64,000 bases of DNA from Streptomyces sp. Ru72. Lineage in GTDB: Bacteria; Actinomycetota; Actinomycetes; Streptomycetales; Streptomycetaceae. The notes under the pieces were generated by a model. It ran no database searches, had not been told where the DNA came from, and was given only the letters and a program-made list of their open reading frames with translations. A program made the position numbers and the translations under genes. The stretch covers positions 1 through 64,000 of the forward strand of contig NZ_PQSR01000025.1 in assembly GCF_002920635.1 (NCBI RefSeq), read 5' to 3'. Shown here in pieces: positions 1-10,486 of this stretch (positions within the stretch are counted from its first letter, which is position 1; every line of letters starts with the position of its first letter).

Positions 1-1485
1 GCCGTGCCGCTCGGTCCCCGCCCCCGGGTCCGTGCCGATCACGGAGCCCTTGGGCACGTCCTCGCTGAACGCCTGTGTGACCATGCCCGGCACCAGGCCG
101 TCCTTCTTCAGCCGGGCCTGCGCCTGGTCCAGCGGGTAGCCCTTCAGATCGGGCACCTGCACGGTCTCAGGCCCGTCCGAGAGCGTCAACGTCACCGCGT
201 CGTGGGAGCGGATCCGCGCACCCACCGCCGGATCGGTGCTGATCACCGTGCCGCGCTTCACCGTGTCGCTGTAGGCGTGCTTGACCTGCTTGACCTCCAG
301 ACCGGCCTGCTTCAGCCGGGCCCGGGCGTCGGCCTCCGTCTTCGCCAGGAGCGGCGGGACCTCGGTGAACTGGCCGGAGTTGATGTACCAGACCCCCGTG
401 CCGACACCGAACACCACCAGCACGGCGAGGATCAGCGCGAGCAGCCCGCGCCGGGGCCGCGGCGAGCGCCGGGACGGCTCGGGCGGCGGGGTGTGGAGCC
501 GGCTCGTCCGGTTGAGGACGGCCTCCCGGTCCTCGCCCACAGGGTGGGGGGGCAGCAGGCGGGGGATCACGCTGGTGCGGTCCTCGGCGTTGTCGTGCTC
601 CGCGGCGACGGCCCCCGGCGGCACGGCGTCCAGCTGCTCGTCGGTCAGCGCGCCACGGGCTTGGAGCACCTGACCCAGCAGCGCCACCGCATCGGCCGGG
701 CGCAGCTCGGGGTTGCGCGCGGTCGCCGACGCGACCAGGTCGTCGAGTTCGACGGACAGCCCGGGCACGGCGGCCGACGGCGGGGGCACGTCCTCGTTCA
801 GGTGCCGGTAGAGCACCTGGGCGGGGGAGTCGCCGTGGTGCGGTTTCGCGCCGGTCAGCATCTCGTGGAGGACGACCCCGCACGCGTACACGTCGACCCT
901 CGGGTCGGCCGCGCCGTGCTCGATCTGCTCCGGGGCGAGGTAGGCGACGGTGCCGAGGACGGCGCCGGTGGTGCTGGTGACGGTGTCGACGGACCGGACG
1001 AGACCGAAATCGGCCACCTTGACCCGGCCGTCGTCACCTATGAGGACGTTCTCCGGCTTCATGTCCCGGTGCACGAAGCCGGCGCGGTGCGCGGCCCCCA
1101 GGGCGGCCAGTACCGGCTCCAGGATGTCCAGGGCCGCGCGCGGCTGCAGCGCCCCGCGCTCCCGCAGCACGTCGCGCAGGGTGCAGCCGGCGACGTATTC
1201 CATGGCGAGGTAGACGTACGACCCGTCTGCACCCTGATCGAAAACCTGCACGACGTTCGGATGATCGAGACGGGCGACCGACTTGGCCTCGCGTATGAAA
1301 CGCTCGACGAACGAGCCGTCGGCCGCCAGCGTCGGGTGCATCACCTTCAGCGCGAGCACACGGTCCAGGCGGGTGTCCAGGGCCCGGTAGACCGTGGCCA
1401 TCCCGCCGACCGCGATCCGCGCGTCGACGCGATAGCGGCCGTCGAGCACCTGCCCGACGAGAGGGTCCTGAAGGGTCGTATCCAC
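1..1485 (-). CDS. PASTA-domain Ser/Thr protein kinase (3' end outside the window)
   Basis: Membrane-anchored eukaryotic-type Ser/Thr kinase of the PknB/StkP class, which senses peptidoglycan fragments or lipid II through external PASTA repeats. The start is GTG at 1485 (VDTTLQDPLVGQVLDGRY). The N-terminal kinase domain (about residues 10-275) has the glycine loop VGGMATVY, catalytic HRDMKPENV, DFG and an APE motif. A Pro-rich linker and one membrane segment (about 345-363) follow. There is one complete PASTA repeat (about 370-438) and a second that runs off the window edge (about 440-495). Because the end is missing, the total PASTA number is unknown. It lies next to the thiamine genes, but its likely functional partner is the Rv2175c-like gene at 5324. 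It resembles the kinase named PkaF in S. coelicolor; that name is from memory and not used as the symbol. Confidence 0.95.
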   Translation of the reverse strand, partial: MDTTLQDPLVGQVLDGRYRVDARIAVGGMATVYRALDTRLDRVLALKVMHPTLAADGSFVERFIREAKSVARLDHPNVVQVFDQGADGSYVYLAMEYVAGCTLRDVLRERGALQPRAALDILEPVLAALGAAHRAGFVHRDMKPENVLIGDDGRVKVADFGLVRSVDTVTSTTGAVLGTVAYLAPEQIEHGAADPRVDVYACGVVLHEMLTGAKPHHGDSPAQVLYRHLNEDVPPPSAAVPGLSVELDDLVASATARNPELRPADAVALLGQVLQARGALTDEQLDAVPPGAVAAEHDNAEDRTSVIPRLLPPHPVGEDREAVLNRTSRLHTPPPEPSRRSPRPRRGLLALILAVLVVFGVGTGVWYINSGQFTEVPPLLAKTEADARARLKQAGLEVKQVKHAYSDTVKRGTVISTDPAVGARIRSHDAVTLTLSDGPETVQVPDLKGYPLDQAQARLKKDGLVPGMVTQAFSEDVPKGSVIGTDPGAGTERHG

Positions 1486-1585
1486 GCTGGTGAGTCTACG
1501 AGGGGGCACTGTCACTCACCGTCCGCTGCGGGGATACCGGGGCCCGACTGCAGCCGACCTGTGACGCGACCTCCTCCGGGCCGGC

Positions 1586-2383
<798 letters not shown>

Positions 2384-2584
2384 TCAGCCTCCTTGGACGG
2401 CGGTGAGGACCTCGACGCGGTCCCCCTCGCTGAGGGACGTCGACGCCCACTGCCCGCGCGGGACGACGGTTTCGTTGACGGCGGCGGCCACGCCCGAGGG
2501 GGCAGCGGTCAGGCTCCGCACCACCGCGTCGAGCGCGACACCGGGGGTGACCTCGCGGGTCTCCCCGTTGACCGAGATGTTCAT
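2384..2584 (-). CDS. thiS: Sulfur carrier protein ThiS
   Basis: Ubiquitin-like 66-aa sulfur carrier. The protein ends in Gly-Gly (TAVQGG), the site that is adenylated and thiocarboxylated before giving sulfur to ThiG. The beta-grasp start MNISVNGE and a short length are typical. The ATG overlaps the thiO stop (ATGA), which suggests translational coupling, and thiG follows after three bases. No ThiF-type adenylyltransferase is present in the window, so the activating enzyme must be encoded elsewhere. Confidence 0.95.
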   Translation of the reverse strand: MNISVNGETREVTPGVALDAVVRSLTAAPSGVAAAVNETVVPRGQWASTSLSEGDRVEVLTAVQGG

Positions 2585-3780
2585 ACGGGCTGCTCCGTGA
2601 GTGCGGCGGCGGTGAAACGCCGCGGGGTGAAGGGGCGGGCCTCCTGGGGAAGCTCACCCGTGGTCAGCACGTGCGCCATGACGTCGCCGGTGACGGGGGT
2701 GAGCAGGACACCGTTGCGGTAGTGGCCGGTGGCCAGCAGCAGGCCGTCCAGCCCGGTGGGGCCGAGCAGCGGCGCGTTGTCCGGGGAGCCCGGGCGCAGA
2801 CCCGCCCGCGTCTCGGTGAGCGGCAGTTCGGTGATCCCGGGCACCAGCTCGTGCGCGTCCCGCAGCAGCTCGTACACCCCGCCCGCGGTGACCGTGGTGT
2901 CCCAGCCCAGCTCCTCGCTGGTCGCGCCGACCACCAGCTCGCCGTTCTCGCGCGGCACGAGGTAGATCGCGCCACCGCGGACGACGGCGCGCACCGTACG
3001 GCTCAGGAACGGCGCGTACCGCTCGGGCACGGTCAGCCGCAGCACCTGCCCCTTGACGGGACGTACGGGCGGCAGGACGTCGTCCGGCACGCCCGCGAGC
3101 CGCCCGCTGAGGCTGCCCGCGGCGAGGACGACCTGTCCGGCGGCGAGCTCGGTGCCGTCGGCGGTCCGCACCCCGCAGGCCCGCTCCCGCACCACCGTGA
3201 GCCGCTCGGCCCACACCCGGTGGAAGACCACCCCGGCGCGTTCACAGGCCGTCACCAGGGCTGCGGCGAGGCGGCGCGGGTCGATCTGGTGGTCGCCGTC
3301 GACCCTGAGCCCCCCGCGCACGCCCGGCGCGAGCATCGGCTCCAGACGGCGGCACTCCCGCCCGCTCAGCCACTCCGACTCCAGCCCCGAGCGCTGCTGC
3401 AGGGCGTGCAGTTCGCGCAGCTCGGCACGGTCGTCGGTGTCGAGCGCGACGGCGAGCGTGCCGCAGCGGCGGTAGCCCAGGTCGCGGCCGGTGGCCTCGG
3501 TCAGCTCGGCGGCGAAGTCCGGGTAGCGGCGCGCGGAGGCGAGGTTCAGGGCGAGCAGCGTCTGCTCGCCGTAGTGCAGCTCGGTGACGGCGGCCAGCAT
3601 CCCGGCGGCCACCTGCGCGGCTCCGCCGCCCGGCTCCGGATCCACCACGGCGGTGGCGAACCCGCGCTGCGCCGCCCGCCAGGCGGTCACCAGACCGATG
3701 ATCCCGCCCCCTATGACGAGGACGTCCGACACGGTCGACGCATCGCGCGATGCCGACGGTTCGTCCGGTGTACGCGACAT
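2581..3780 (-). CDS. thiO: Glycine oxidase ThiO
   Basis: FAD enzyme that oxidises glycine to dehydroglycine (iminoacetate) for thiazole formation. The 399-aa protein has an N-terminal dinucleotide-binding motif VIGGGIIGL (about residues 22-30), a DAO-family core and the C-terminal FAD-contact stretch LLLATGHYRNGVLLTP. It is the first gene after the TPP riboswitch. The ATG at 3780 lies 10-15 bases after a GGGAGGGG Shine-Dalgarno that is part of the riboswitch 3' end. The stop overlaps thiS by four bases. Confidence 0.95.
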   Translation of the reverse strand: MSRTPDEPSASRDASTVSDVLVIGGGIIGLVTAWRAAQRGFATAVVDPEPGGGAAQVAAGMLAAVTELHYGEQTLLALNLASARRYPDFAAELTEATGRDLGYRRCGTLAVALDTDDRAELRELHALQQRSGLESEWLSGRECRRLEPMLAPGVRGGLRVDGDHQIDPRRLAAALVTACERAGVVFHRVWAERLTVVRERACGVRTADGTELAAGQVVLAAGSLSGRLAGVPDDVLPPVRPVKGQVLRLTVPERYAPFLSRTVRAVVRGGAIYLVPRENGELVVGATSEELGWDTTVTAGGVYELLRDAHELVPGITELPLTETRAGLRPGSPDNAPLLGPTGLDGLLLATGHYRNGVLLTPVTGDVMAHVLTTGELPQEARPFTPRRFTAAALTEQPV

Positions 3781-3792
3781 GGGCGTCCAGCC

Positions 3793-3886
3793 CCTCCCTT
3801 CGCCGGCATGACCCGGATCAGGTTCGTACGGTCGGAGGCCGTCCCAGCCTCCCTCTCAGCCCGGTGCGCCGGGCTCCCGCGAGTGC
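3793..3886 (-). promoter_or_regulatory. TPP (THI-box) riboswitch ahead of thiO
   Basis: Read on the minus strand, the leader holds the conserved THI core: CTGAGAGGG after a GAGCCCGG...CCGGGC stem, then ACCTGATCCGGGTCATGCC and GGCGAAGGGAGG. These are the pyrimidine-sensor and pyrophosphate-sensor helices of TPP aptamers. The 3' end merges with the thiO Shine-Dalgarno (GGGAGGGG, 3791-3799), and no terminator hairpin lies between aptamer and start. This points to control at translation initiation (inference). Confidence 0.95.
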
Positions 3887-4014
3887 TTACGGTGGCAACC
3901 CTAGCCCCCGCAGCGCCGCCCTTGTAAGACGGCCTCCGCCCGGGCCAGGGCTGTGTACGACGTCACTCAGCACGCCCCCTGACTGACAATTCGTCAGTTG
4001 TCTATGGTGATCAG

Positions 4015-5241
4015 GTGAGCGAGCAGACGCAGGCACGGGGCGGTACGGCACGGCGCGTCGTCGTCGTGGGCGCGGGCATGGCCGGGGTGCAGACCGCGGT
4101 CGCCCTGCGGGAACAGGGCTTCACCGGCGGCGTGACGCTGATCGGGGCGGAGCCGCACCAGCCGTACGACAGGCCGCCGCTGTCCAAGGCCGTGCTGCTC
4201 GGCAAGGCCGAGGGCTCCGCCTTCGACGTCGACTTCGAGGCGCTGGACATCGAGCTCGAGCTGGGCTGTGAGGCGACCGGCCTGCGCCCCGAGGACCACG
4301 AGCTGGACACCGAGCGGGGCCCCGTCCCCTACGACGTCCTGGTCATCGCGACCGGGGCGGAGCCGATCCGGCTGCCGGGCGCGGAGGGCGTCCCCGGGGT
4401 GCATCTGCTGCGCACGCTGGACGATGCCGAGCGGCTGCGGCCGGTGCTCGCCCGGCAGCACGACATCGTGGTCGTCGGCGCGGGCTGGATCGGGGCCGAG
4501 TTCGCCACCGCCGCGCGCGAGGCGGGGTGCGCGGTGACCGTGGTGGAGGCCGCGGACCGGCCGCTCGCGGGAGCGCTGCCCGCGGAGGTGGCGGCGCCGA
4601 TGACGGCCTGGTACGCGGACAGCGGGGCGGAGCTGCGCACGCACGCGCGCGTGGAGCGCATCGAGCCGGGCGCCGTGGTGCTGGACGACGGCTCCCGGGT
4701 GCCGGCCGGGGCGGTGGTGGTGGGCATCGGGGCCCGGCCCGCCACGGCCTGGCTGGCCGGGTCCGGGGTCGAGCTGGGCGTGTACGGCGAGGTGCTGGCC
4801 GACGACCATCTGCGCACCTCGGTGCCGGACGTGTACGCGGTCGGTGACTGCGCGTCCTTCCCGTCGGGCCGCTACGAGGAGCGCCTGCTCGTCCACCACT
4901 GGGACAACGCCCTCCAGGGTCCGCGCACGGTGGCCGCGAACATCATCGGCCAGACACCGGTGGCGTACGACCCGGTGCCGTACTTCTGGTCGGAGCAGTT
5001 CGGCCGGTTCGTCCAGTACGTGGGCCACCACGCGTCCGCCGACACGACCGTGTGGCGCGGCGAGCCCGAGGGCGCGGCCTGGACGGTCTGCTGGCTGCGC
5101 GAGGGCCGCCTGGTGGCACTGCTGGCCGTGGGCCGCCCGCGGGACCTGGCGCAGGGCCGCCGCCTGATCGAATCGGGCACCCCCATGAACCCCGCACTGC
5201 TCTCGGACCCGTCCCGCCCGCTGAAGGAGGCGACGGCGTAG
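4015..5241 (+). CDS. FAD/NAD(P)-dependent oxidoreductase, ferredoxin-reductase type
   Basis: A 408-aa pyridine-nucleotide-disulfide family flavoprotein of the ferredoxin/rubredoxin reductase subclass. It should transfer electrons from NAD(P)H to a small redox partner; that partner is not encoded nearby. The FAD motif VVVVGAGMAG is at residues 15-24, the NAD(P) motif VVVGAGWIGAE at about 150-160, and the second FAD motif VYAVGDCASF at about 272-281. A C-terminal reductase domain starts near 315. The start is GTG at 4015; the ATG twelve bases upstream runs straight into a stop. It diverges from the TPP-controlled thiO operon but shows no THI box of its own. Confidence 0.9.
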   Translation: MSEQTQARGGTARRVVVVGAGMAGVQTAVALREQGFTGGVTLIGAEPHQPYDRPPLSKAVLLGKAEGSAFDVDFEALDIELELGCEATGLRPEDHELDTERGPVPYDVLVIATGAEPIRLPGAEGVPGVHLLRTLDDAERLRPVLARQHDIVVVGAGWIGAEFATAAREAGCAVTVVEAADRPLAGALPAEVAAPMTAWYADSGAELRTHARVERIEPGAVVLDDGSRVPAGAVVVGIGARPATAWLAGSGVELGVYGEVLADDHLRTSVPDVYAVGDCASFPSGRYEERLLVHHWDNALQGPRTVAANIIGQTPVAYDPVPYFWSEQFGRFVQYVGHHASADTTVWRGEPEGAAWTVCWLREGRLVALLAVGRPRDLAQGRRLIESGTPMNPALLSDPSRPLKEATA

Positions 5242-5323
5242 GGCGCAAACCACCCCCTCCGCTCTCACCCCGCCGGAGGCGCTCCGCTTCCGACTGTCAG
5301 TCCGGGATGGCAGGCTTGATCCC

Positions 5324-5689
5324 GTGACCGAGATTGACGCAAAGATCGATGCTCTCGTCCCCGCCTGGCTCACCCTGCCCGACATCGCCGAAGCCCTCGG
5401 CGTGGAGGTGACCCGCGTGCGGCAGCTGGTCAAGGAGGGCCAGCTCATCGCCGTCCGCCGAGGCGAGAACAAGGCGCTGCACGTCCCCGCCGCCTTCATC
5501 GACGGGGACAAGGTGGTCAAGGGGCTGGCCGGCACCCTGACCCTGCTGCGGGACGACGGCTTCACGGTCGAAGAGATGATCGAGTGGCTCTTCACCCCCG
5601 ACCCGACCCCGCCCGGTACCCCCGCGCAGGCTCTCAGCGAGAATCGCGGCACGGAGGTGAAGCGTCGCGCGCAGGCGCTCGCCGTCTGA
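5324..5689 (+). CDS. Rv2175c-like winged-helix DNA-binding protein
   Basis: A 121-aa small cytoplasmic protein. Residues about 12-60 (WLTLPDIAEALGVEVTRVRQ onward) form a MerR/excisionase-like winged helix. The C-terminal half (FIDGDKVVKGLAGTLTLLRD, FTVEEMIEWLF) matches the regulatory domain of the Rv2175c family. In Mycobacterium tuberculosis Rv2175c is encoded beside the kinase PknL and is its phosphorylation target. A PASTA kinase gene ends about 4 kb away here, so a kinase-substrate link is plausible (inference). The start is GTG. Target genes are unknown. Confidence 0.85.
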   Translation: MTEIDAKIDALVPAWLTLPDIAEALGVEVTRVRQLVKEGQLIAVRRGENKALHVPAAFIDGDKVVKGLAGTLTLLRDDGFTVEEMIEWLFTPDPTPPGTPAQALSENRGTEVKRRAQALAV

Positions 5690-5699
5690 TCGACCCGGC

Positions 5700-5760
5700 C
5701 TGATCGAGCCGGTCCGATCGGACCTGACCCGATCGGACCGGTTCCGGTCTGATCAGGCCG
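5700..5760 (+). repeat. Cluster of GATC-centred palindromes upstream of thiE
   Basis: Five GATC cores lie within about 60 bases, each flanked by related CCGG or CCTG sequence. The best unit is a perfect 14-bp palindrome, GGTCCGATCGGACC (5711-5724). It is followed by a half-matching unit ending GATCGGACCGG (5731-5741) and then TGATCAGGCCGG. The array sits in the 186-bp gap between the Rv2175c-like gene and thiE. It could be an operator array or a branched RNA leader. Its function is unknown. Confidence 0.6.
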
Positions 5761-5875
5761 GCACACAAGAACGACCGTCCGGCGTACGGGCCGCGGCTCA
5801 AGGGACACGCCCCGGCCCCGGCCGACCGCGCTCCGCCGCGGCCCGTACGCCACTGACAACGGGGGGAACACCACC

Positions 5876-6526
5876 GTGCCCGACACCGCCCGCACCGCCC
5901 GGCTCGCCGACGCCCGCGTCTATCTGTGCACGGACGCACGCAAGCGTCAGGGCGACCTCGCCGAGTTCCTCGACGCGGTCCTCGCCGGCGGCGTCGACAT
6001 CGTGCAGCTGCGCGAGAAGGGCATGGAGGCCGCCGAGGAGCTGGAGCACCTCCAGGTCTTCGCCGAGGCCTGCGCCCGCCACGGCAAGCTCCTCGCGGTG
6101 AACGACCGCGCGGACGTCGCCCACGCCGCCCGCCCCGACGTCCTGCACCTCGGTCAGGGCGACCTCCCCGTCCCCGCGGCCCGCGCAATCCTCGGCGACG
6201 ACATCCTCATAGGCCGCTCCACCCACTCCGAGGCGGAGGCCGAGGCCGCCGCCGTCCAGGAGGGTGTGGACTACTTCTGCACCGGCCCCTGCTGGCCCAC
6301 CCCCACCAAGCCCGGCCGCCCCGCCCCCGGCCTCGGTCTGGTCCGTCACACCGCCGCGCTCGGCACCGACCGCCCCTGGTTCGCCATCGGCGGCATCGAC
6401 CTCGGCAATCTGGACCAGGTCATCGAAGCCGGCGCACGCCGTGTGGTCGTCGTCCGCGCGATCACGGAGGCGGACGACCCCGGCGCGGCGGCGGCCGAGT
6501 TCGCCAAGCGGCTGCGCGCCGCGTAG
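5876..6526 (+). CDS. thiE: Thiamine phosphate synthase ThiE
   Basis: Joins HMP pyrophosphate with thiazole phosphate to make thiamine monophosphate, downstream of ThiG. The 216-aa TIM-barrel has VQLREKGM (pyrophosphate site), [39 protein letters not shown] and WFAIGGID, all typical of ThiE. The start is GTG at 5876 after a GGGGGGAA stretch. It is separate from the thiO operon, on the other strand. I see no THI box in its leader, only the GATC palindrome cluster at 5700-5760. Confidence 0.96.
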   Translation: MPDTARTARLADARVYLCTDARKRQGDLAEFLDAVLAGGVDIVQLREKGMEAAEELEHLQVFAEACARHGKLLAVNDRADVAHAARPDVLHLGQGDLPVPAARAILGDDILIGRSTHSEAEAEAAAVQEGVDYFCTGPCWPTPTKPGRPAPGLGLVRHTAALGTDRPWFAIGGIDLGNLDQVIEAGARRVVVVRAITEADDPGAAAAEFAKRLRAA

Positions 6527-6556
6527 CGGCGCCGGGAGGCCGGTCCTTGCCCCGCG

Positions 6557-6575
6557 TTGTCCGATGGGTGGACAA
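6557..6575 (+). repeat. Inverted repeat upstream of metF
   Basis: TTGTCC (6557-6562) and GGACAA (6570-6575) form a perfect 6+6 inverted repeat with a 7-base spacer. It lies about 40 bases upstream of the metF -35 element. It could be the binding site of a regulator, such as a methionine- or folate-responsive one, but no specific factor is recognised. Confidence 0.4.
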
Positions 6576-6610
6576 CAAGTCGACAATTCGGGCAAATTCC
6601 CGGCGTCCGG

Positions 6611-7569
<959 letters not shown>

Positions 7570-7624
7570 ACCGCCGCACCCGTATGCGACACACTGCGTA
7601 GCGGCCACTGGGAGAGGGGCGTAC

Positions 7625-8548
7625 ATGGGCTGGACGGTCCTCTACATCGCGTTCGGCATCGTCGCGCTGTGGCTGCTCGGTGAGGTGCTGCTGCAGTACA
7701 AGGCACGCCTGCGCTGGCGGCTGCTGGCGTTCGCGGGATTCCTCGGCGTCGTGTTCGGCGTGCTCATCCAATCCGTCGTGGTCATCGGTCTGGGCGCCGC
7801 CGCCTTCGCGGTCGGGCAGACCTACGTCACCCTGTCGTTCCGCCGCGGGTTCGCGTCCGGCTGGGCCGTCGGCAACCGCCCGCGCGAGGGCGCGGGCACC
7901 GGAAGCAAGCGCCGCCGGGGAGAGAAGGCCCGTCAGGAGGAGGCGGCGGAGGACACCGACGTGGAGCCGGCGGCCGCGACGACGACGATGCCCGCCGGAA
8001 CGCACCGCCAGGACGACGCGTACGACGAGGACGACCACGACGACGTCTTCTCCCGCCCGGGGACCGCCTCGCCCACGGAGACCGCGGCCGAGGCGACCGC
8101 CGTCTACGAGCCCCAGCCCCTGCCCGAGGACACCGGCTCCTACGGCGTCTACTCGGACGCCGCCTACACCACCGCCGAACAGCCCCAGGAGCAGCAGGCC
8201 TACGCCTACGACGGCTACTCCGGATACGGCCAGCAGCACTACGGCTACGAGGGCGGCCAGCAGCAGTACGGCGGGTACTCCGACCCGTACCAGGGCACGG
8301 GGACCTACGGCACCGGCTCTTACGACACCGCCTACGGCGGCGAGCAGCAGTACGGGCAGCAGGCGTACGGTCAGGACCAGTACGCCACCGGCACCTACGG
8401 CGAGACCCCGCCCGGCGGTGTCTGGGTGCCCCAGCAGCGCACCACCGACGAAGCGCTCGGCGGTGAACTCCCGCCCGAGCAGCCGTACCCCTACCAGGAC
8501 AACGGCACCCCGCACGGCAACGGCTACGACGAGCGCTACCGCTTCTAG
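7625..8548 (+). CDS. Membrane protein with Gly/Tyr/Gln-rich C-terminal tail
   Basis: A 307-aa protein of unknown function. Two or three hydrophobic segments lie at residues 2-72. A short basic stretch (GSKRRRGEKARQEE) and an acidic linker (about 112-140) follow. The last about 150 residues are low-complexity, rich in Gly, Tyr, Gln, Thr and Pro, with many QYGGY/YGQQ-like units. Such tails are disordered and may stick to partners or to themselves. The start ATG has a GAGAGGGG site 5 bases upstream. It follows metF and converges with the oxidoreductase at 8572; no pathway link is evident. Confidence 0.85.
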   Translation: MGWTVLYIAFGIVALWLLGEVLLQYKARLRWRLLAFAGFLGVVFGVLIQSVVVIGLGAAAFAVGQTYVTLSFRRGFASGWAVGNRPREGAGTGSKRRRGEKARQEEAAEDTDVEPAAATTTMPAGTHRQDDAYDEDDHDDVFSRPGTASPTETAAEATAVYEPQPLPEDTGSYGVYSDAAYTTAEQPQEQQAYAYDGYSGYGQQHYGYEGGQQQYGGYSDPYQGTGTYGTGSYDTAYGGEQQYGQQAYGQDQYATGTYGETPPGGVWVPQQRTTDEALGGELPPEQPYPYQDNGTPHGNGYDERYRF

Positions 8549-8571
8549 GGCTCTGGAGCCGCCCGCGGCGC

Positions 8572-10083
8572 CTACTGCGAGCCCCGGAAGTCCGGCCCCT
8601 CCACGATGAGCCCGGCGACCAGGGCGCCCGACATGCCGGCGTGGGGGAGCCCCCCACCGGGGTGGGACCAGCCGCCGACCCGGTGAAGACCGGGCAGTCG
8701 CGTGGTGTTCGCAGGGTGCAGGAAACGCCCCTTGCCTGCGGCCAGCGCGGGCGCGGGCACGGCCCCGGAGGGGGCGCCCGTCTCGTCCTCGATGTGTCCG
8801 GGCGCACGCACCTCGTGCCACAGAAGCCGCTCGGGTAGACCGGGTATCGCCTTCTCAGCGGCTTCGAGGAGCAGGTCCGTGTACCGCCGGACCGTTCCCT
8901 CGTCCTCCCAGGGGGCTTCCGAAGACACCACGGCGGACGCCACCACGGACTCGTGCTCGCTGTCGGGCGCGAGTGTGCGGTCGTCGGGGCGCAGGACGGT
9001 CACCGTGGGTGGCGGGGGTACGTCGCCGCCCGGTGAGGCCAGGAAGTCCCACTCAGATTCGGGGGCCGCCGGGTGGACCACCGTGCGGTGCACGGCGCCG
9101 GGCTCCCGGCCGCCGCGCAGGGCGAGCAGCAGGGTGAACCGGGAGGGTGGGACTGCGCCGGGGTCGGAACCTACGTCACCCTCGCCGTCCAGCGAGCGGT
9201 CCGTCAGGGCCCGCAGCCGCGCCGGGTGGACGTCCGCCACGACATGGTCGGTTTCGGCCACCCTCCCGTCCGCCAGTTGCACACCCGCGGCCCGGCCGTC
9301 CTTCTCCACGATCCGGGTGACCTCGGCGCCGAAGACGAACTCCACCCGCCGCTTGCGGCATCGCTCGTACACCGCGCGCGCCAACTCCCTCATGCCACCG
9401 CGCACATACCAGGTGCCGAAGGCGTGCTCCATGTACGGCAGCACGGCCGCGCTCGCCGGAGCGGTCCAAGGGGAGAGGCCGTACGCGAGCGCATGACTCA
9501 CCAGCAGGGCCTCCAGCCTGTCGTCGCGCAGCTCCCAGAAGGCGATCTCGGTCAGCGTCCTGGCCCGGCGCGTGCGCAGCAGCCGCTTGTGCGGCACCGC
9601 CGGATACGGCTCCTTCTCCGCCAGCACCTGCCAGTTGGGCCACAGCGGCTCCTCCAGGAGCGGCCGGCGCGTGCGGTCCCAGGCCTCGCGCGCCCGCACC
9701 AGGAAGTCGCCCCAGCGCTCGCCCGCCCCCGCGCCCAGCGCCTCGTCCAGGGCCGCGACGACACCCGCGCGCGAGGCGTTGGGCAACGCCACCTCGGTGC
9801 CGTCCGCGAAGACGTGCCGTGACGACGGGTCCACCTGGACCAGATCGACGCAGTCCTCCAGCGGCTCCTTGCCGGTCTTGACGAACAGATCGCGGTACAC
9901 GGCGGGCAGCGTCAGCAGCCCGGGGCCCGTGTCGAAGCGGAACCCGTCCCGCTCGAACCGGCGCACCGCACCGCCGTACGTCTCCGTGCGCTCGTACACC
10001 ACCACCCGGTGGCCCGCGACGGCCAGCCGGGCGGCGGCCGCCATCGCGCCCATCCCGGCGCCGATCACCGCAATCCGTGCCAT
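8572..10083 (-). CDS. Phytoene desaturase-like FAD oxidoreductase
   Basis: A 503-aa protein of the CrtI/phytoene dehydrogenase-like amine-oxidase superfamily. The N-terminal FAD motif IAVIGAGMGAMAAAARL is followed by VYERTETYGG and FDTGPGLLTLP. The C-terminal motif is GGWSHPGGGLPHAGMSG, as in CrtI, where it closes the FAD site. The true substrate cannot be read from the sequence: no other carotenoid gene is nearby, so a retinol-saturase-like or unknown role is equally possible. I chose ATG at 10083, right before the FAD motif, with AAGG 8-10 bases upstream. Longer reading frames upstream lack a plausible start. Confidence 0.88.
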   Translation of the reverse strand: MARIAVIGAGMGAMAAAARLAVAGHRVVVYERTETYGGAVRRFERDGFRFDTGPGLLTLPAVYRDLFVKTGKEPLEDCVDLVQVDPSSRHVFADGTEVALPNASRAGVVAALDEALGAGAGERWGDFLVRAREAWDRTRRPLLEEPLWPNWQVLAEKEPYPAVPHKRLLRTRRARTLTEIAFWELRDDRLEALLVSHALAYGLSPWTAPASAAVLPYMEHAFGTWYVRGGMRELARAVYERCRKRRVEFVFGAEVTRIVEKDGRAAGVQLADGRVAETDHVVADVHPARLRALTDRSLDGEGDVGSDPGAVPPSRFTLLLALRGGREPGAVHRTVVHPAAPESEWDFLASPGGDVPPPPTVTVLRPDDRTLAPDSEHESVVASAVVSSEAPWEDEGTVRRYTDLLLEAAEKAIPGLPERLLWHEVRAPGHIEDETGAPSGAVPAPALAAGKGRFLHPANTTRLPGLHRVGGWSHPGGGLPHAGMSGALVAGLIVEGPDFRGSQ

Positions 10084-10486
10084 GCCTGCGACCTTATCGG
10101 CCGCCGCCGACAATCCGGCCGCGGGCCTGTGACCGGCGCCTCTCGCCACATTCGCGCCCTGAGCGCTTGGGCATGAGTATCCGTACCTAGGCGGAGAGAT
10201 GAGTATCTGCGCGGATGGGGTCCGACCCGCGCGGACGAGACAGTGGAGGCACGGAAAGGGGCACGGCTCCGGCACCGCCGACACGGGGCGGCGGAACGGT
10301 GCCCGCCCTCGACCGCTCCTTCCGCCGGCACTCGTCCGGCGGAAGCGAGGCAGGGGGAGACCCGGGGGAAGGACCGAACGGGGGTCACGGGGGCACGACG
10401 GAGCGCCGGTTCGAGGCGGCCCGCCAAGGGCGCGGCCACACGGACCGGCGCTTTCGTCTGCCAGGCATCACCGGCCGTCCAGCGCC
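10084..10486. other. 403-bp gene-free stretch with repeats and a terminator
   Basis: This lies between two minus-strand genes and shows no convincing coding region. It holds two 11-bp direct repeats, ATGAGTATCCG (10173-10183) and ATGAGTATCTG (10199-10209), around an AGGCGGAGAG segment. It also holds a strong hairpin (10319-10345) and the GC-rich 3' flank of the TetR gene. It could contain the desaturase promoter and perhaps a small RNA; nothing more can be supported. Confidence 0.5.
10319..10345 (-). terminator. Hairpin after the ABC/YhgE/TetR operon
   Basis: CTTCCGCCGG and CCGGCGGAAG are perfect 10-base arms around a 7-base loop, about 140 bases past the TetR stop. There is no U-run, as is usual in Streptomyces terminators. 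Confidence 0.55.

Noticed and set aside
5690..5875. A second TPP riboswitch before thiE
   Set aside because: No CTGAGA or ACCTGATC core is present.
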